Origin: Lunatimonas lonarensis
GTDB taxonomy: Bacteria; Bacteroidota; Bacteroidia; Cytophagales; Cyclobacteriaceae
NCBI RefSeq assembly: GCF_000390185.1
Contig: NZ_AQHR01000029.1
Span: forward strand, 61,832-125,831
DNA length: 64,000 nt
Reading direction: 5' to 3'
This document shows positions 29,670 through 37,693 of this stretch, piece after piece. Under the pieces are notes generated by a model. That model was not told the origin of the DNA. It saw nothing but the letters and a program-made list of their open reading frames with translations, and did no database searches. Both the position numbers and the translations under genes were made by a program. Positions within the stretch are counted from its first letter, which is position 1. Each line of letters opens with the position of its first letter.

Positions 29670-30883
29670 AGAGATCAAAACACACTTACTCGCTGATTTT
29701 TTTGGCAATTGTTTTTTTGGCACCATTATGTGTGGAAGCCCAAAATTCCATCACATTGTTTGGCCAGCAGGATCCAAATCGACGTGTGATAACAACTGCG
29801 GTTCCATTTTTGAATTTCGCACCGGACAGCCGTCATTCGGCGATGGGGGATGTAGGGGTGGCGACCAGTCCCGACGCCAACTCAGCCCATTGGAATGCAG
29901 CCAAGCTTGCATTTATCGACAATGACATGGGTTTTTCTCTGTCCTATTCGCCTTGGCTTGGACGACTGGTTCCCGATATGTCTGTAAATTACCTCACCGG
30001 ATACAAGCGAATAGATGATGTATCTACCTTTGGCTTTGACCTAAGGTACTTTGATATGGGGTCGATACAGCTTACCAACGAAAACGGCGCACCCCTTGGA
30101 GATTTCAATCCTCGGGATATCGCAATTGGTGGTACCTACTCGCGGAAATTATCGGATAACCTATCTCTAGGCATTTCAGCCAGGTTTATCCACTCTAATC
30201 TTTCGGGCAATATTTCTTCGGCAGGAGGTAATGATAGCCGCCCCGGCATAAGCGTTGGCACCGATATCGGCTTGTACCATCAGTCGGAAGTCTTGATTTC
30301 CGGTAGGGACGCCATTTGGTCTTGGGGCGCCAACATTTCCAATATAGGCCCAAAAATCACTTACAACAGTGCAGAAGATCTTGATTACCTTCCTACCAAT
30401 TTTAGGATAGGCACGGCATTAAAATTACCTATGGATGATTATAACAATATTACCTTTGCCCTTGACCTCAACAAACTGATGGTGCCAACGCCACCATTGT
30501 ATGAGAGAGACGCAAACGGTCAGATCATCCGGGATCCCGTAACCAACCGCCCTAGCATCCAAGCAGGTAACGACCCTACTCGGCCATTGCTAAGCGGGAT
30601 GTTTGGATCCTTTGGTGATGCGCCTGATGGATTTAGGGAAGAACTTCAGGAGATTATGATTTCCTTTGGCGTAGAATATGACTATGATGGCAAATTTGCC
30701 GTCCGTACCGGTTATTTTTATGAAAACCCAAGAAAAGGTGGCCGAAGGTATTTCACCATGGGAGTAGGCTTTAGAATCATCGAAGGATTGTCCTTTGATT
30801 TCTCTTACCTTGTACCACAAACCCAAAACCACCCCTTGGCAGAAACCCTTCGCCTGTCAGTCGCCTACAATATCAACAGATAA
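29666..30883 (+). CDS. porV: type IX secretion system outer-membrane protein PorV (LptO)
   Basis: 405 residues. Signal peptide 1-25 (ending CVEAQ), then a 14-strand FadL-like barrel family body with the typical PorV N-terminus RVITTAVPFLNFAPDSRHSA, GDVGVATSPDANSAHWNAAK and a C-terminal strand ETLRLSVAYNINR. PorV carries cargo from the SprA pore to the PorU attachment complex and can itself bind SprA. ATGA overlap with porU supports joint expression. porU-porV is the normal order in this phylum. Confidence 0.95.
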   Translation: MKRSKHTYSLIFLAIVFLAPLCVEAQNSITLFGQQDPNRRVITTAVPFLNFAPDSRHSAMGDVGVATSPDANSAHWNAAKLAFIDNDMGFSLSYSPWLGRLVPDMSVNYLTGYKRIDDVSTFGFDLRYFDMGSIQLTNENGAPLGDFNPRDIAIGGTYSRKLSDNLSLGISARFIHSNLSGNISSAGGNDSRPGISVGTDIGLYHQSEVLISGRDAIWSWGANISNIGPKITYNSAEDLDYLPTNFRIGTALKLPMDDYNNITFALDLNKLMVPTPPLYERDANGQIIRDPVTNRPSIQAGNDPTRPLLSGMFGSFGDAPDGFREELQEIMISFGVEYDYDGKFAVRTGYFYENPRKGGRRYFTMGVGFRIIEGLSFDFSYLVPQTQNHPLAETLRLSVAYNINR

Positions 30884-30888
30884 GCGAC

Positions 30889-32160
30889 ATGCTCGATAGA
30901 AAAAACGCACCAAAATTTCAGCTACCCGAACAAATTGAATTGCATGAACCTGAAAAGCGGACTCTGAAAAACAGAGTCCCTTTGTATTTTATAAACACAC
31001 CTCAAATCGACGCTGTTCGGCTCGAAATCCTAATGCCCACTTCAAGCCACTCCACCAACCCGGAAGATGCGCTGATTCCCTTTTTTACGCTCAATATGCT
31101 CCTGGAAGGCACCAAAGAAATGACATCTTCGGAACTGGATGATTTTTTTGATTTTTATGCATCTGAAGTGGAAATCCACACTGGCTATGAACAGCAAGGA
31201 CTTGCCCTTCTGACGACAAAAAAGCACTTTAGGAATGTTCTGCCGGTTTTCAGGTCTCTTTTTACGGAAGCTACCTTTCCTGAAAAAGAACTAAACAAAC
31301 GGAAATCCCAAAAAAAACTAACCATCAACCTCCAGTTTGAGCAGACTGGAGCAAGGTCTAACCAACTTATCAGAAAAGTTCTCTTTGGGCCAAACCATCC
31401 CTTTGGCTATATCTCGGAGGAAAATCACGTAGATCAAATTACCTGCACCGCCATACGGGACTACTACAATCGGTTTTTTCGGATCTCACCGGAAATATTC
31501 GTTACGGGAAATCTTGGCGATCGTGAATTTGCAGACATCGACCGGTGGTTTGGTGACCTTCCGTACATCGAAAGTGATTTTTTACTGCCTGAACTGGAAC
31601 CCTATGACAAAAAACGTCTCTATGAGTCCAGACCCAATGCAGTTCAGTCGAGCATTCGGTTAGGCAAAGTATTGATACCGAAATCAAACCCTGACTTCTT
31701 CGGTCTTATGATAGCCAATACAGCTTTAGGAGGGTATTTTGGCAGTAGACTGGTGAAGAATATCCGGGAGGAAAAAGGCTTTACCTATGGTATATCGAGC
31801 TTTTTGGGAAGCCTCAAATCCACTGACTATTGGATAGTTCTGGCGGATATCAAGGAAGGCTTTGCAGAGCAAACCATTCAAGAGATCTACTTGGAACTGG
31901 AGCGGCTTGCTTCCTATCCCATGTCGAAAGAGGAATTGTTGACCATTCGAAATTATCTCGTGGGAAATTTACTTGCTCAATTCAGCAGTCCTTTTGACCT
32001 GATGACCCGGTTTAAAAGGGTGCACCTACAGGGCCTTGACTTCGACTTTTATGAAAAACAACTCCATTTCATCAAGCACTTTTCAGCGGAGGAAATCATG
32101 GAAAAGACCAAATCCTACTTCAAAGCTGAATCCATCAAAGAAGTGATCGTTGGCCCCTGA
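30889..32160 (+). CDS. M16-like peptidase homologue lacking the HxxEH zinc motif
   Basis: 423 residues, one M16B chain: N-terminal half about 1-210, C-terminal half about 215-423. Where active chains read HxxEH the sequence is FTLNMLLEGTKEMT, so no zinc-binding histidines are left. The C-terminal signature R293-E-E-K-G-F-T-Y300 is intact, which in M16 heterodimers is supplied by the non-catalytic subunit. So this is probably the inactive partner chain, but no catalytic partner is adjacent. No signal peptide. It starts 5 bases after porV and its stop touches that of the opposite-strand glycosyltransferase (TGA|TCA at 32158-32163). Confidence 0.82.
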   Translation: MLDRKNAPKFQLPEQIELHEPEKRTLKNRVPLYFINTPQIDAVRLEILMPTSSHSTNPEDALIPFFTLNMLLEGTKEMTSSELDDFFDFYASEVEIHTGYEQQGLALLTTKKHFRNVLPVFRSLFTEATFPEKELNKRKSQKKLTINLQFEQTGARSNQLIRKVLFGPNHPFGYISEENHVDQITCTAIRDYYNRFFRISPEIFVTGNLGDREFADIDRWFGDLPYIESDFLLPELEPYDKKRLYESRPNAVQSSIRLGKVLIPKSNPDFFGLMIANTALGGYFGSRLVKNIREEKGFTYGISSFLGSLKSTDYWIVLADIKEGFAEQTIQEIYLELERLASYPMSKEELLTIRNYLVGNLLAQFSSPFDLMTRFKRVHLQGLDFDFYEKQLHFIKHFSAEEIMEKTKSYFKAESIKEVIVGP

Positions 32161-33114
32161 TCAGTCTCTTTTGAGAAAACGATAGATCGAAGAGACATTA
32201 ATCCTTGACTGGGCCCAGATCCTAAAAAAAAACACGTGCAAACGTTTTACTTTCAGGCTCCAGGCCAACGCAAGCATTTTTTCCGCGGTATCAAAATTAG
32301 CAGATGCCAGCGCGTGTTTTGATTCGAATAATATCCGCTTAGCCAACGCAGCATTTTCGTCGACGGTCACATTCATTTTCTTTATCTTAAGTAGCACATG
32401 ATAAGTAGATGGCAACATACGGCAGGAACCTACCCTATACTGCTGGGCTGAAAATGAACTGGAAAGTATACGTTTCTTTACCCCAATATTCGGATGAAAA
32501 ACAAACCGGTACTTTCTTGCCAATCGAACCAAAATATCAAAATCCTCATAGACTAAACTCGGATCATAGCCTCCCTCCCGCTTCAATACCTGCCGTTTAA
32601 ACACCAAAGAAACCGTACTGATAGCATAGCGCTCCACTACATACTTATACACATCCCCTGCCGGAACCTTTTGAATCAGGTCACCAGCTTCGGTGACTGG
32701 ATAGAATGGCTTAAGGCTACCATCCTCAAACCAAAGATATACGTTGGAGAAATAAACCGCTGCGTTGCTACTCTCCAAATTCGATACAGCTGTAGCAATA
32801 TGGCTGGGCAAAAGCTCATCATCGGCTGCAAGGTCGATTACATACGTCCCCGTGCATAGGTCCAGCGCTTTATTGAAGATTCGACAATAATTGTTTCTTT
32901 GAGTATAAAAGAAGGTTTTTACGGGTTTAAAAAAATCATGGAGCCAAAGCCAGTCTTCAATTACCTTTACCGTGTTATCCTGACTGCCATTGTCGACAAT
33001 AATGAGCTCTATGGCATCGTAATTTTGATTTAATACGCTGTTCAGCGCTTTAAAGACATACTTCTCATGATTGTAGGAGGTACAAATGACAGACACAAGC
33101 GGCAAATGAGACAT
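32161..33114 (-). CDS. glycosyltransferase family 2 protein
   Basis: 317 residues from ATG 33114; an in-frame TTG at 33126 would add four residues. GT-A fold signature at the start: VSVICTSYNHEKYVFKAL, then LIIVDNGSQDNTV, and the acidic metal motif in DLAADDELLPSH (about 95-105). It transfers a sugar from a nucleotide donor, probably to a polysaccharide or glycan, but the substrate cannot be read. No membrane helices are clear. It stands alone as a minus-strand gene between convergent M16 and divergent yigZ. Confidence 0.87.
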   Translation of the reverse strand: MSHLPLVSVICTSYNHEKYVFKALNSVLNQNYDAIELIIVDNGSQDNTVKVIEDWLWLHDFFKPVKTFFYTQRNNYCRIFNKALDLCTGTYVIDLAADDELLPSHIATAVSNLESSNAAVYFSNVYLWFEDGSLKPFYPVTEAGDLIQKVPAGDVYKYVVERYAISTVSLVFKRQVLKREGGYDPSLVYEDFDILVRLARKYRFVFHPNIGVKKRILSSSFSAQQYRVGSCRMLPSTYHVLLKIKKMNVTVDENAALAKRILFESKHALASANFDTAEKMLALAWSLKVKRLHVFFFRIWAQSRINVSSIYRFLKRD

Positions 33115-33260
33115 CGCAATACTCAAATCAACTACAAATTCCTTTCTTTACAGAAAAATTTCCCAAACCCATTAGACCGGTAAGTTTCAAGCTAAAACCC
33201 TAAATTAGCCAACGGAAATTGAAGAAAATGAAAAACCGGTAAATATTTTAAAAAACAATT

Positions 33261-33893
33261 ATGGAAGATGCCTTCATCACACTTTCCTTCATTTCCGAAG
33301 GGATATACAAAGATAAAGGAAGCCGGTTTTTATCCTTTGCTTATCCGGTAAAAACCGAAACTGATGTAAAAAAACACTTAGATACAATCGCAAAGCGGTA
33401 TTACGACGCAGCGCATCGCTGCTATGCCTATATCCTCGGTGCCCCTGAAACAACCTACCGATCATACGATGACGGCGAACCCAACCATTCAGCCGGAGAT
33501 CCTATCCTTGGGCAAATACGATCTAAGGGGCTAACGGACAGCTTGGTCGTGGTAGTTCGGTATTTCGGAGGAACTAAACTAGGCGTCGGCGGATTAATGA
33601 ATGCCTATAAGACCGCAGCTTCACTGGCTTTGGAAGCCAACGAAGTTAAAAAAGTCCTTTTTAAAAAATCGGTTCGCGTTCAATTCGATTATGCAGATAC
33701 AGCTGAGGTAATGCGCGTCATCAGTCAATATTCCATGGAAATATCCTGCCAGCGGTTTACAGATACCTGCGACTGGTCGCTCGATTGCCTGGCCAGAGAA
33801 GCACCAACAGCAGCCGAAAGGCTTCAACTAATCCCCTCTGTCCAGCTTACTTGGCAAACAACGGATCCAGATAGCCTTGATCCCGAAGCCTGA
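33261..33893 (+). CDS. yigZ: YigZ/IMPACT family protein
   Basis: 210 residues, family length. The N-terminal UPF0029/IMPACT domain has SRFLSFAYPVKT, HRCYAYILG, YDDGEPNHSAGDPIL and VVVVRYFGGTKLGVGGL, all conserved. The C-terminal domain (about 140-205) is ferredoxin-like. E. coli YigZ and yeast YIH1/IMPACT relatives are linked to translation control, but the bacterial role is not settled. Cytoplasmic. Its last 47 bases overlap the 3' end of the opposite-strand exonuclease gene. Confidence 0.9.
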   Translation: MEDAFITLSFISEGIYKDKGSRFLSFAYPVKTETDVKKHLDTIAKRYYDAAHRCYAYILGAPETTYRSYDDGEPNHSAGDPILGQIRSKGLTDSLVVVVRYFGGTKLGVGGLMNAYKTAASLALEANEVKKVLFKKSVRVQFDYADTAEVMRVISQYSMEISCQRFTDTCDWSLDCLAREAPTAAERLQLIPSVQLTWQTTDPDSLDPEA

Positions 33894-34449
33894 AAAAAAT
33901 CTCCAAGCATGCCCATGCGTCGGTGGCTGCATACAATAGTTGCTTATCGGTTAGCTCATCAGCTTCCCAGTTAGAAACCTGTTCCGATTTGGAAATGCGT
34001 ATACCCAATACCATAGCACTTAGGTTTCTTACACCTACGTTTAAAAAGCCCACGTTTTTCAATTCTTCATTCAAGTCAAAAAAAGCATCCGGATTAAACG
34101 ACGCATCCAGCTTCCTCAGTCCCTTCAGGTCATCCCGTACAGCCGCTCCGACTTTAAGTATATGCGGGTTTTCCAGAATCTGCCTTACCACCCTGGGAAA
34201 ACCTACCTTGTTTAGCCGAACCAAAAAGGCCTTCTCTCTCGTTGCCAACTGCAAAAGCGCCACCTCATAGCTTACACCCTTCCTAAAAGCGGGACGGGTT
34301 TCGGTATCAAACCCAATAATCGACTGTCCGTACACTCCTTCTACCAACTCATCGAGACCTGCCTTATCATCAATTAAGATAATCTCACCTGCAAAGGCCC
34401 CAATAGCCAGTTCGTTTACTTCGTCTTTTGAAATCTTTAAAGGTATCAT
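33847..34449 (-). CDS. 3'-5' exonuclease, DEDDy type (RNase D-like)
   Basis: 200 residues, only the exonuclease domain and no HRDC. DEDD residues are visible: Asp48 and Glu50 in GFDTET, Asp106/107 in AVRDDLKGL, and Tyr173/Asp177 in YAATDAWA. Such proteins trim RNA or DNA 3' ends with two metal ions. They are common in Bacteroidota as single-domain RNase D-like proteins; the substrate is not known. The start overlaps the nhaC stop by 4 bases (ATGA type), so the two are cotranscribed. Its 3' end runs 47 bases antisense into yigZ. Confidence 0.88.
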   Translation of the reverse strand: MIPLKISKDEVNELAIGAFAGEIILIDDKAGLDELVEGVYGQSIIGFDTETRPAFRKGVSYEVALLQLATREKAFLVRLNKVGFPRVVRQILENPHILKVGAAVRDDLKGLRKLDASFNPDAFFDLNEELKNVGFLNVGVRNLSAMVLGIRISKSEQVSNWEADELTDKQLLYAATDAWACLEIFFRLRDQGYLDPLFAK

Positions 34450-35927
34450 GCGACTACTTCTTGCTCTATTTCATTTAACTCTTCCTCAGAGTAATAGTTA
34501 ATGCCTATTCTTAAATAGCCGAACAGGATCGTCATCAGCGGACTAATAATATTGAAAAAACAAAACGGGGCATAGGCCAATGTTGCCACTCCCAAAACAG
34601 CTGCTTGGGTCGCGCCGCAGGTATTCCACGGAACCAGTACTGACGTAACGGTAGCACTATCTTCAAGTGCGCGGCTGAGATTTTCCCCTTTTAGGCCCCG
34701 CTTTTTATATATATCCGCATACATTCTTCCCGGCACCAAAATGGCGAGGTACTGGTCGGAGGTGGCGATGTTAAAAAATACACCGGTGCCGGCAGTAGCT
34801 GCAATCAATGATCCCACCGAGTGGACTTTTTCCATGACGGCTTCTGCCAAAACCCTGAGCATTCCACTTACCTCCATGATACCTCCAAATACCATGGCAC
34901 ATACAATCAGCCAAACCGTGTTCAGCATACCTGCCATTCCGCCTGTGACCAACAGTTCGTTGACCACCTCATTGGATGTGACGATACTTGTTTCCCCATA
35001 AAGAGCAGTCATTACTACCTTGAAGGAGTTAAAAGCAAATCCCAGCTCCTGATTCGAGGCCAGGGAGTTGATTACATCCGGCTGAAAAACAATAGCCCAA
35101 ACACCTCCCAAAAGCGCTCCTACCAACAAGGTAGGAATAGCAGGCACCTTACTCACAATCAGGACGATAACCAATAGGGGCACGACAAACAGCCATCCGT
35201 TTACATCAAAGGCCTCCAAAATAACTTCACTGATTTCCTGTACCTGACCCACTGACCCCTCGGCATCCCGCAAAACGCCGATAACACCAAAGATTACTAA
35301 GGTAATAAGAATTGAAGGAAAGGTTGTTTTCGTCATGTGCCTTATATGTGTAAACAAATCCGTTCCGGCCATAGCGGGTGCCAAATTCGTAGTATCGGAT
35401 AAGGGGGACATTTTGTCACCAAAATACGCCCCAGATATGATTGCCCCCGCGATGATGCCCTCGTCAAAACCTAGTGCTTTACCAATGCCCAGCAAAGCAA
35501 CTCCCACCGTGGCAACTGTAGTCCAGGAACTCCCGGTAGAAACAGACACCACGGCGCTTACCACGCAGGCAGCCAGCAAAAAAATGGTTGGGTTCAACAC
35601 CTGAAGACCATAATAAATCATCGCTGGTACAATGCCACTTAGCATCCAAGTGCCCGCCAGTGATCCAATCAGCAACAGAATCAGTATTGATGACATGGCA
35701 GCAGAAATACTTTTGATCATCCCATCCTGAAGCCTCTCCCAAGGAATCCGCAGCCTAAAGACCGCAACCAACCCTGCTACCCCAGCCGCCAGCACCAGTA
35801 CCAACTGGTTTGATCCGCCCAGACCCTCTGAACCAAATACCCGGATATTCAACACCAACAAAACAACTAAGAAAATAATCGGAAAAAATGCTTCCAGTAT
35901 GGTTGGCTGCTTAATTGTTTTATTCAT
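34446..35927 (-). CDS. nhaC: Na+/H+ antiporter NhaC family
   Basis: 493 residues with about eleven membrane helices across the whole length. Typical NhaC features: STGSSWTTVATVGVALLGIG, GAYFGDKMSPLSDTTNL and LVPWNTCGATQAAVLG. The family exchanges protons for sodium or, in MleN relatives, couples malate and lactate. I assign antiport from the family. Inner membrane. A promoter candidate lies at 35950-35979. The exonuclease overlaps its stop. Confidence 0.9.
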   Translation of the reverse strand: MNKTIKQPTILEAFFPIIFLVVLLVLNIRVFGSEGLGGSNQLVLVLAAGVAGLVAVFRLRIPWERLQDGMIKSISAAMSSILILLLIGSLAGTWMLSGIVPAMIYYGLQVLNPTIFLLAACVVSAVVSVSTGSSWTTVATVGVALLGIGKALGFDEGIIAGAIISGAYFGDKMSPLSDTTNLAPAMAGTDLFTHIRHMTKTTFPSILITLVIFGVIGVLRDAEGSVGQVQEISEVILEAFDVNGWLFVVPLLVIVLIVSKVPAIPTLLVGALLGGVWAIVFQPDVINSLASNQELGFAFNSFKVVMTALYGETSIVTSNEVVNELLVTGGMAGMLNTVWLIVCAMVFGGIMEVSGMLRVLAEAVMEKVHSVGSLIAATAGTGVFFNIATSDQYLAILVPGRMYADIYKKRGLKGENLSRALEDSATVTSVLVPWNTCGATQAAVLGVATLAYAPFCFFNIISPLMTILFGYLRIGINYYSEEELNEIEQEVVA

Positions 35928-35949
35928 TATCTATCGTTATTGAACACGA

Positions 35950-35979
35950 TAAAGGTAAAAAATTTATCGCTTTTTCAAA
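35950..35979 (-). promoter_or_regulatory. candidate promoter for nhaC
   Basis: On the minus strand TTTG (35979-35976), an 18-base spacer, then TACCTTTA (35957-35950), one base off TAnnTTTG, about 22 bases before the nhaC ATG at 35927. It lies in the divergent gap 35928-36069 shared with the Mpo1-like gene. Confidence 0.4.
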
Positions 35980-36069
35980 TGAAAATAATCCACCGGAGAA
36001 CCGGTAGCCACAAAACTCGACTAGTCATCGAAAAAATAGCTATATTTAACCTAAAACAGGGGGATATAT

Positions 36070-36549
36070 ATGCGAAAAATCGATCTATTGCTCGAAACCT
36101 ATGGAGAAAGCCATCAGAACCCTATTAACAAGAATATTCACTGGGTTTGCGTGCCATTGATTTTTTTCAGCATCGTTGGCTTGATTTTTTCCATTCCTCC
36201 CGGCCCTTTGCAATGGCTTGAATTTTTACTGGGCAGCTTTTCCAATTGGGCGACCCTAACGCTACTCGTCGTCTTGTTCTATTATGTATCATTATCCCCA
36301 CCCCTTGCACTGGGCATGTTGCTTTTTTCCGCGGTTTGTCTCGCATTGGCAAATCTGCTTCAGATACTTCTTCCGCTACCATTATGGGCATTTTGCTTGC
36401 TTATCTTCGTCCTAGCATGGATAGGGCAGTTTTATGGACATAAAATTGAGGGCAAAAAACCCTCTTTCTTTCAGGATCTTCAGTTTTTGCTGATAGGGCC
36501 CGCCTGGTTGATGCACTTTCTTTACAAGCGATTTGGCTTTGCCTATTGA
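36070..36549 (+). CDS. Mpo1/DUF962-like membrane protein
   Basis: 159 residues with four hydrophobic segments. The conserved N-terminus YGESHQNPINKNIHW (His15, Asn17, His24) and the C-terminal GHKIEGKKPSFFQDLQFLLIGPAWLM match DUF962/Mpo1 proteins. Yeast Mpo1 is an iron-dependent dioxygenase that alpha-oxidises 2-hydroxy fatty acids using conserved histidines. The bacterial members are presumed to act on similar membrane lipids, unproven. Upstream, AGGGGG precedes the ATG by about 7 bases, an SD-like site unusual for this phylum, and TATATTTA at 36041-36048 is one base off the -7 consensus. Confidence 0.85.
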   Translation: MRKIDLLLETYGESHQNPINKNIHWVCVPLIFFSIVGLIFSIPPGPLQWLEFLLGSFSNWATLTLLVVLFYYVSLSPPLALGMLLFSAVCLALANLLQILLPLPLWAFCLLIFVLAWIGQFYGHKIEGKKPSFFQDLQFLLIGPAWLMHFLYKRFGFAY

Positions 36550-36608
36550 AATCATTTTTTATTCTGATACCGTCCCGGTAAATTCAATCCTTCGAAGTAA
36601 CTGCCAAG

Positions 36609-37688
36609 TTGGATAAGATCCGTAAAATAATTCATGTGGATATGGACGCGTTCTATGCGTCCGTAGAACAGATGGACAACCCCGAGCTGAATGGAAAACC
36701 CGTAGCCGTTGGTGGCAATAGAGAACGGGGGGTGGTTGCAGCGGCGTCTTACGAAGCCAGAAAATTTGGGGTTCGGTCCGCCATGTCCTCCAAAATTGCG
36801 TCTTTACGGTGCCCGGGCTTGGTTTTTGTCAAGCCGAGATTCGATCGATACAAAGAACTCTCCTACCGAATCAGAGATATATTCTACGAGTATACCGATC
36901 TTGTCGAACCACTATCCTTGGACGAAGCCTTTTTGGACGTCACCGTAAACAAGGTAAACAACCCCTATGCAACAAAAATCGCAAGGGAAATCCGCTCACG
37001 GATAAAATCGGAAATCGGATTAAATGCATCTGCGGGCATTTCTTATAATAAGTTTCTGGCCAAAATAGCTTCCGATCTTAACAAGCCAAACGGACAGGCG
37101 GTCATCACCCCAGACCAGGCGACCGATTTTTTGGAACGGTTGCCCATAGAACGCTTTTTTGGCATCGGAAAAGTCACTGCTGAAAAAATGAAAAAGCTGG
37201 GCATCCATACCGGTTGGGACTTAAAGCAATACTCGCTGGATTTTTTGTCCCGGCGTTTTGGAAAATCGGGATTGCATTATTACGAAATAGTAAGAGGAAT
37301 CCACTTAAGTGAAGTGAATCCCAACAGGGACAGGAAATCCATAAGCGTCGAAAATACCTTCGAAAGGGACCTCTTCAGCCCCAGAGAACTACTGGCCGTT
37401 CTTGAAAAACTTACCCAAGAACTTTTTCGCCGTATGGAAAGAAATGAACTGAGAGGACGGACGGTGACCCTTAAACTAAAATACAAGGACTTCAGTGTTC
37501 AGACAAGAAGTAAAAGCCTATCCCGATACCTCGAAAACGAAGAGATTATCCTGTTTTCCAAAGACCTCTTGGAACAAGACCCCCTCAAAATGCCGATACG
37601 GTTAATGGGAATAGGGATTTCAAACCTAGATATAGACGAAGACAGAAACGGCAAGCAGTTACGATTTGAGGGCTTCTTTTCAGAATAA
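36609..37688 (+). CDS. dinB: DNA polymerase IV (Y-family)
   Basis: 359 residues. Catalytic motifs are intact: Asp11 in HVDMDAFYASVEQ and Asp105-Glu106 in SLDEAFLDV. GISYNKFLAKIASDLNKPNG and the FFGIGKVTAEKM hairpin follow, then a little-finger domain (about 240-350). DinB copies past damaged template and is usually under SOS control, but no LexA-like site is readable here. The end QLRFEGFFSE lacks an obvious clamp-binding pentamer. Start is TTG 36609; no ATG fits. It converges on tamL with a 5-base gap. Confidence 0.94.
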   Translation: MDKIRKIIHVDMDAFYASVEQMDNPELNGKPVAVGGNRERGVVAAASYEARKFGVRSAMSSKIASLRCPGLVFVKPRFDRYKELSYRIRDIFYEYTDLVEPLSLDEAFLDVTVNKVNNPYATKIAREIRSRIKSEIGLNASAGISYNKFLAKIASDLNKPNGQAVITPDQATDFLERLPIERFFGIGKVTAEKMKKLGIHTGWDLKQYSLDFLSRRFGKSGLHYYEIVRGIHLSEVNPNRDRKSISVENTFERDLFSPRELLAVLEKLTQELFRRMERNELRGRTVTLKLKYKDFSVQTRSKSLSRYLENEEIILFSKDLLEQDPLKMPIRLMGIGISNLDIDEDRNGKQLRFEGFFSE

Positions 37689-37693
37689 GGAAA

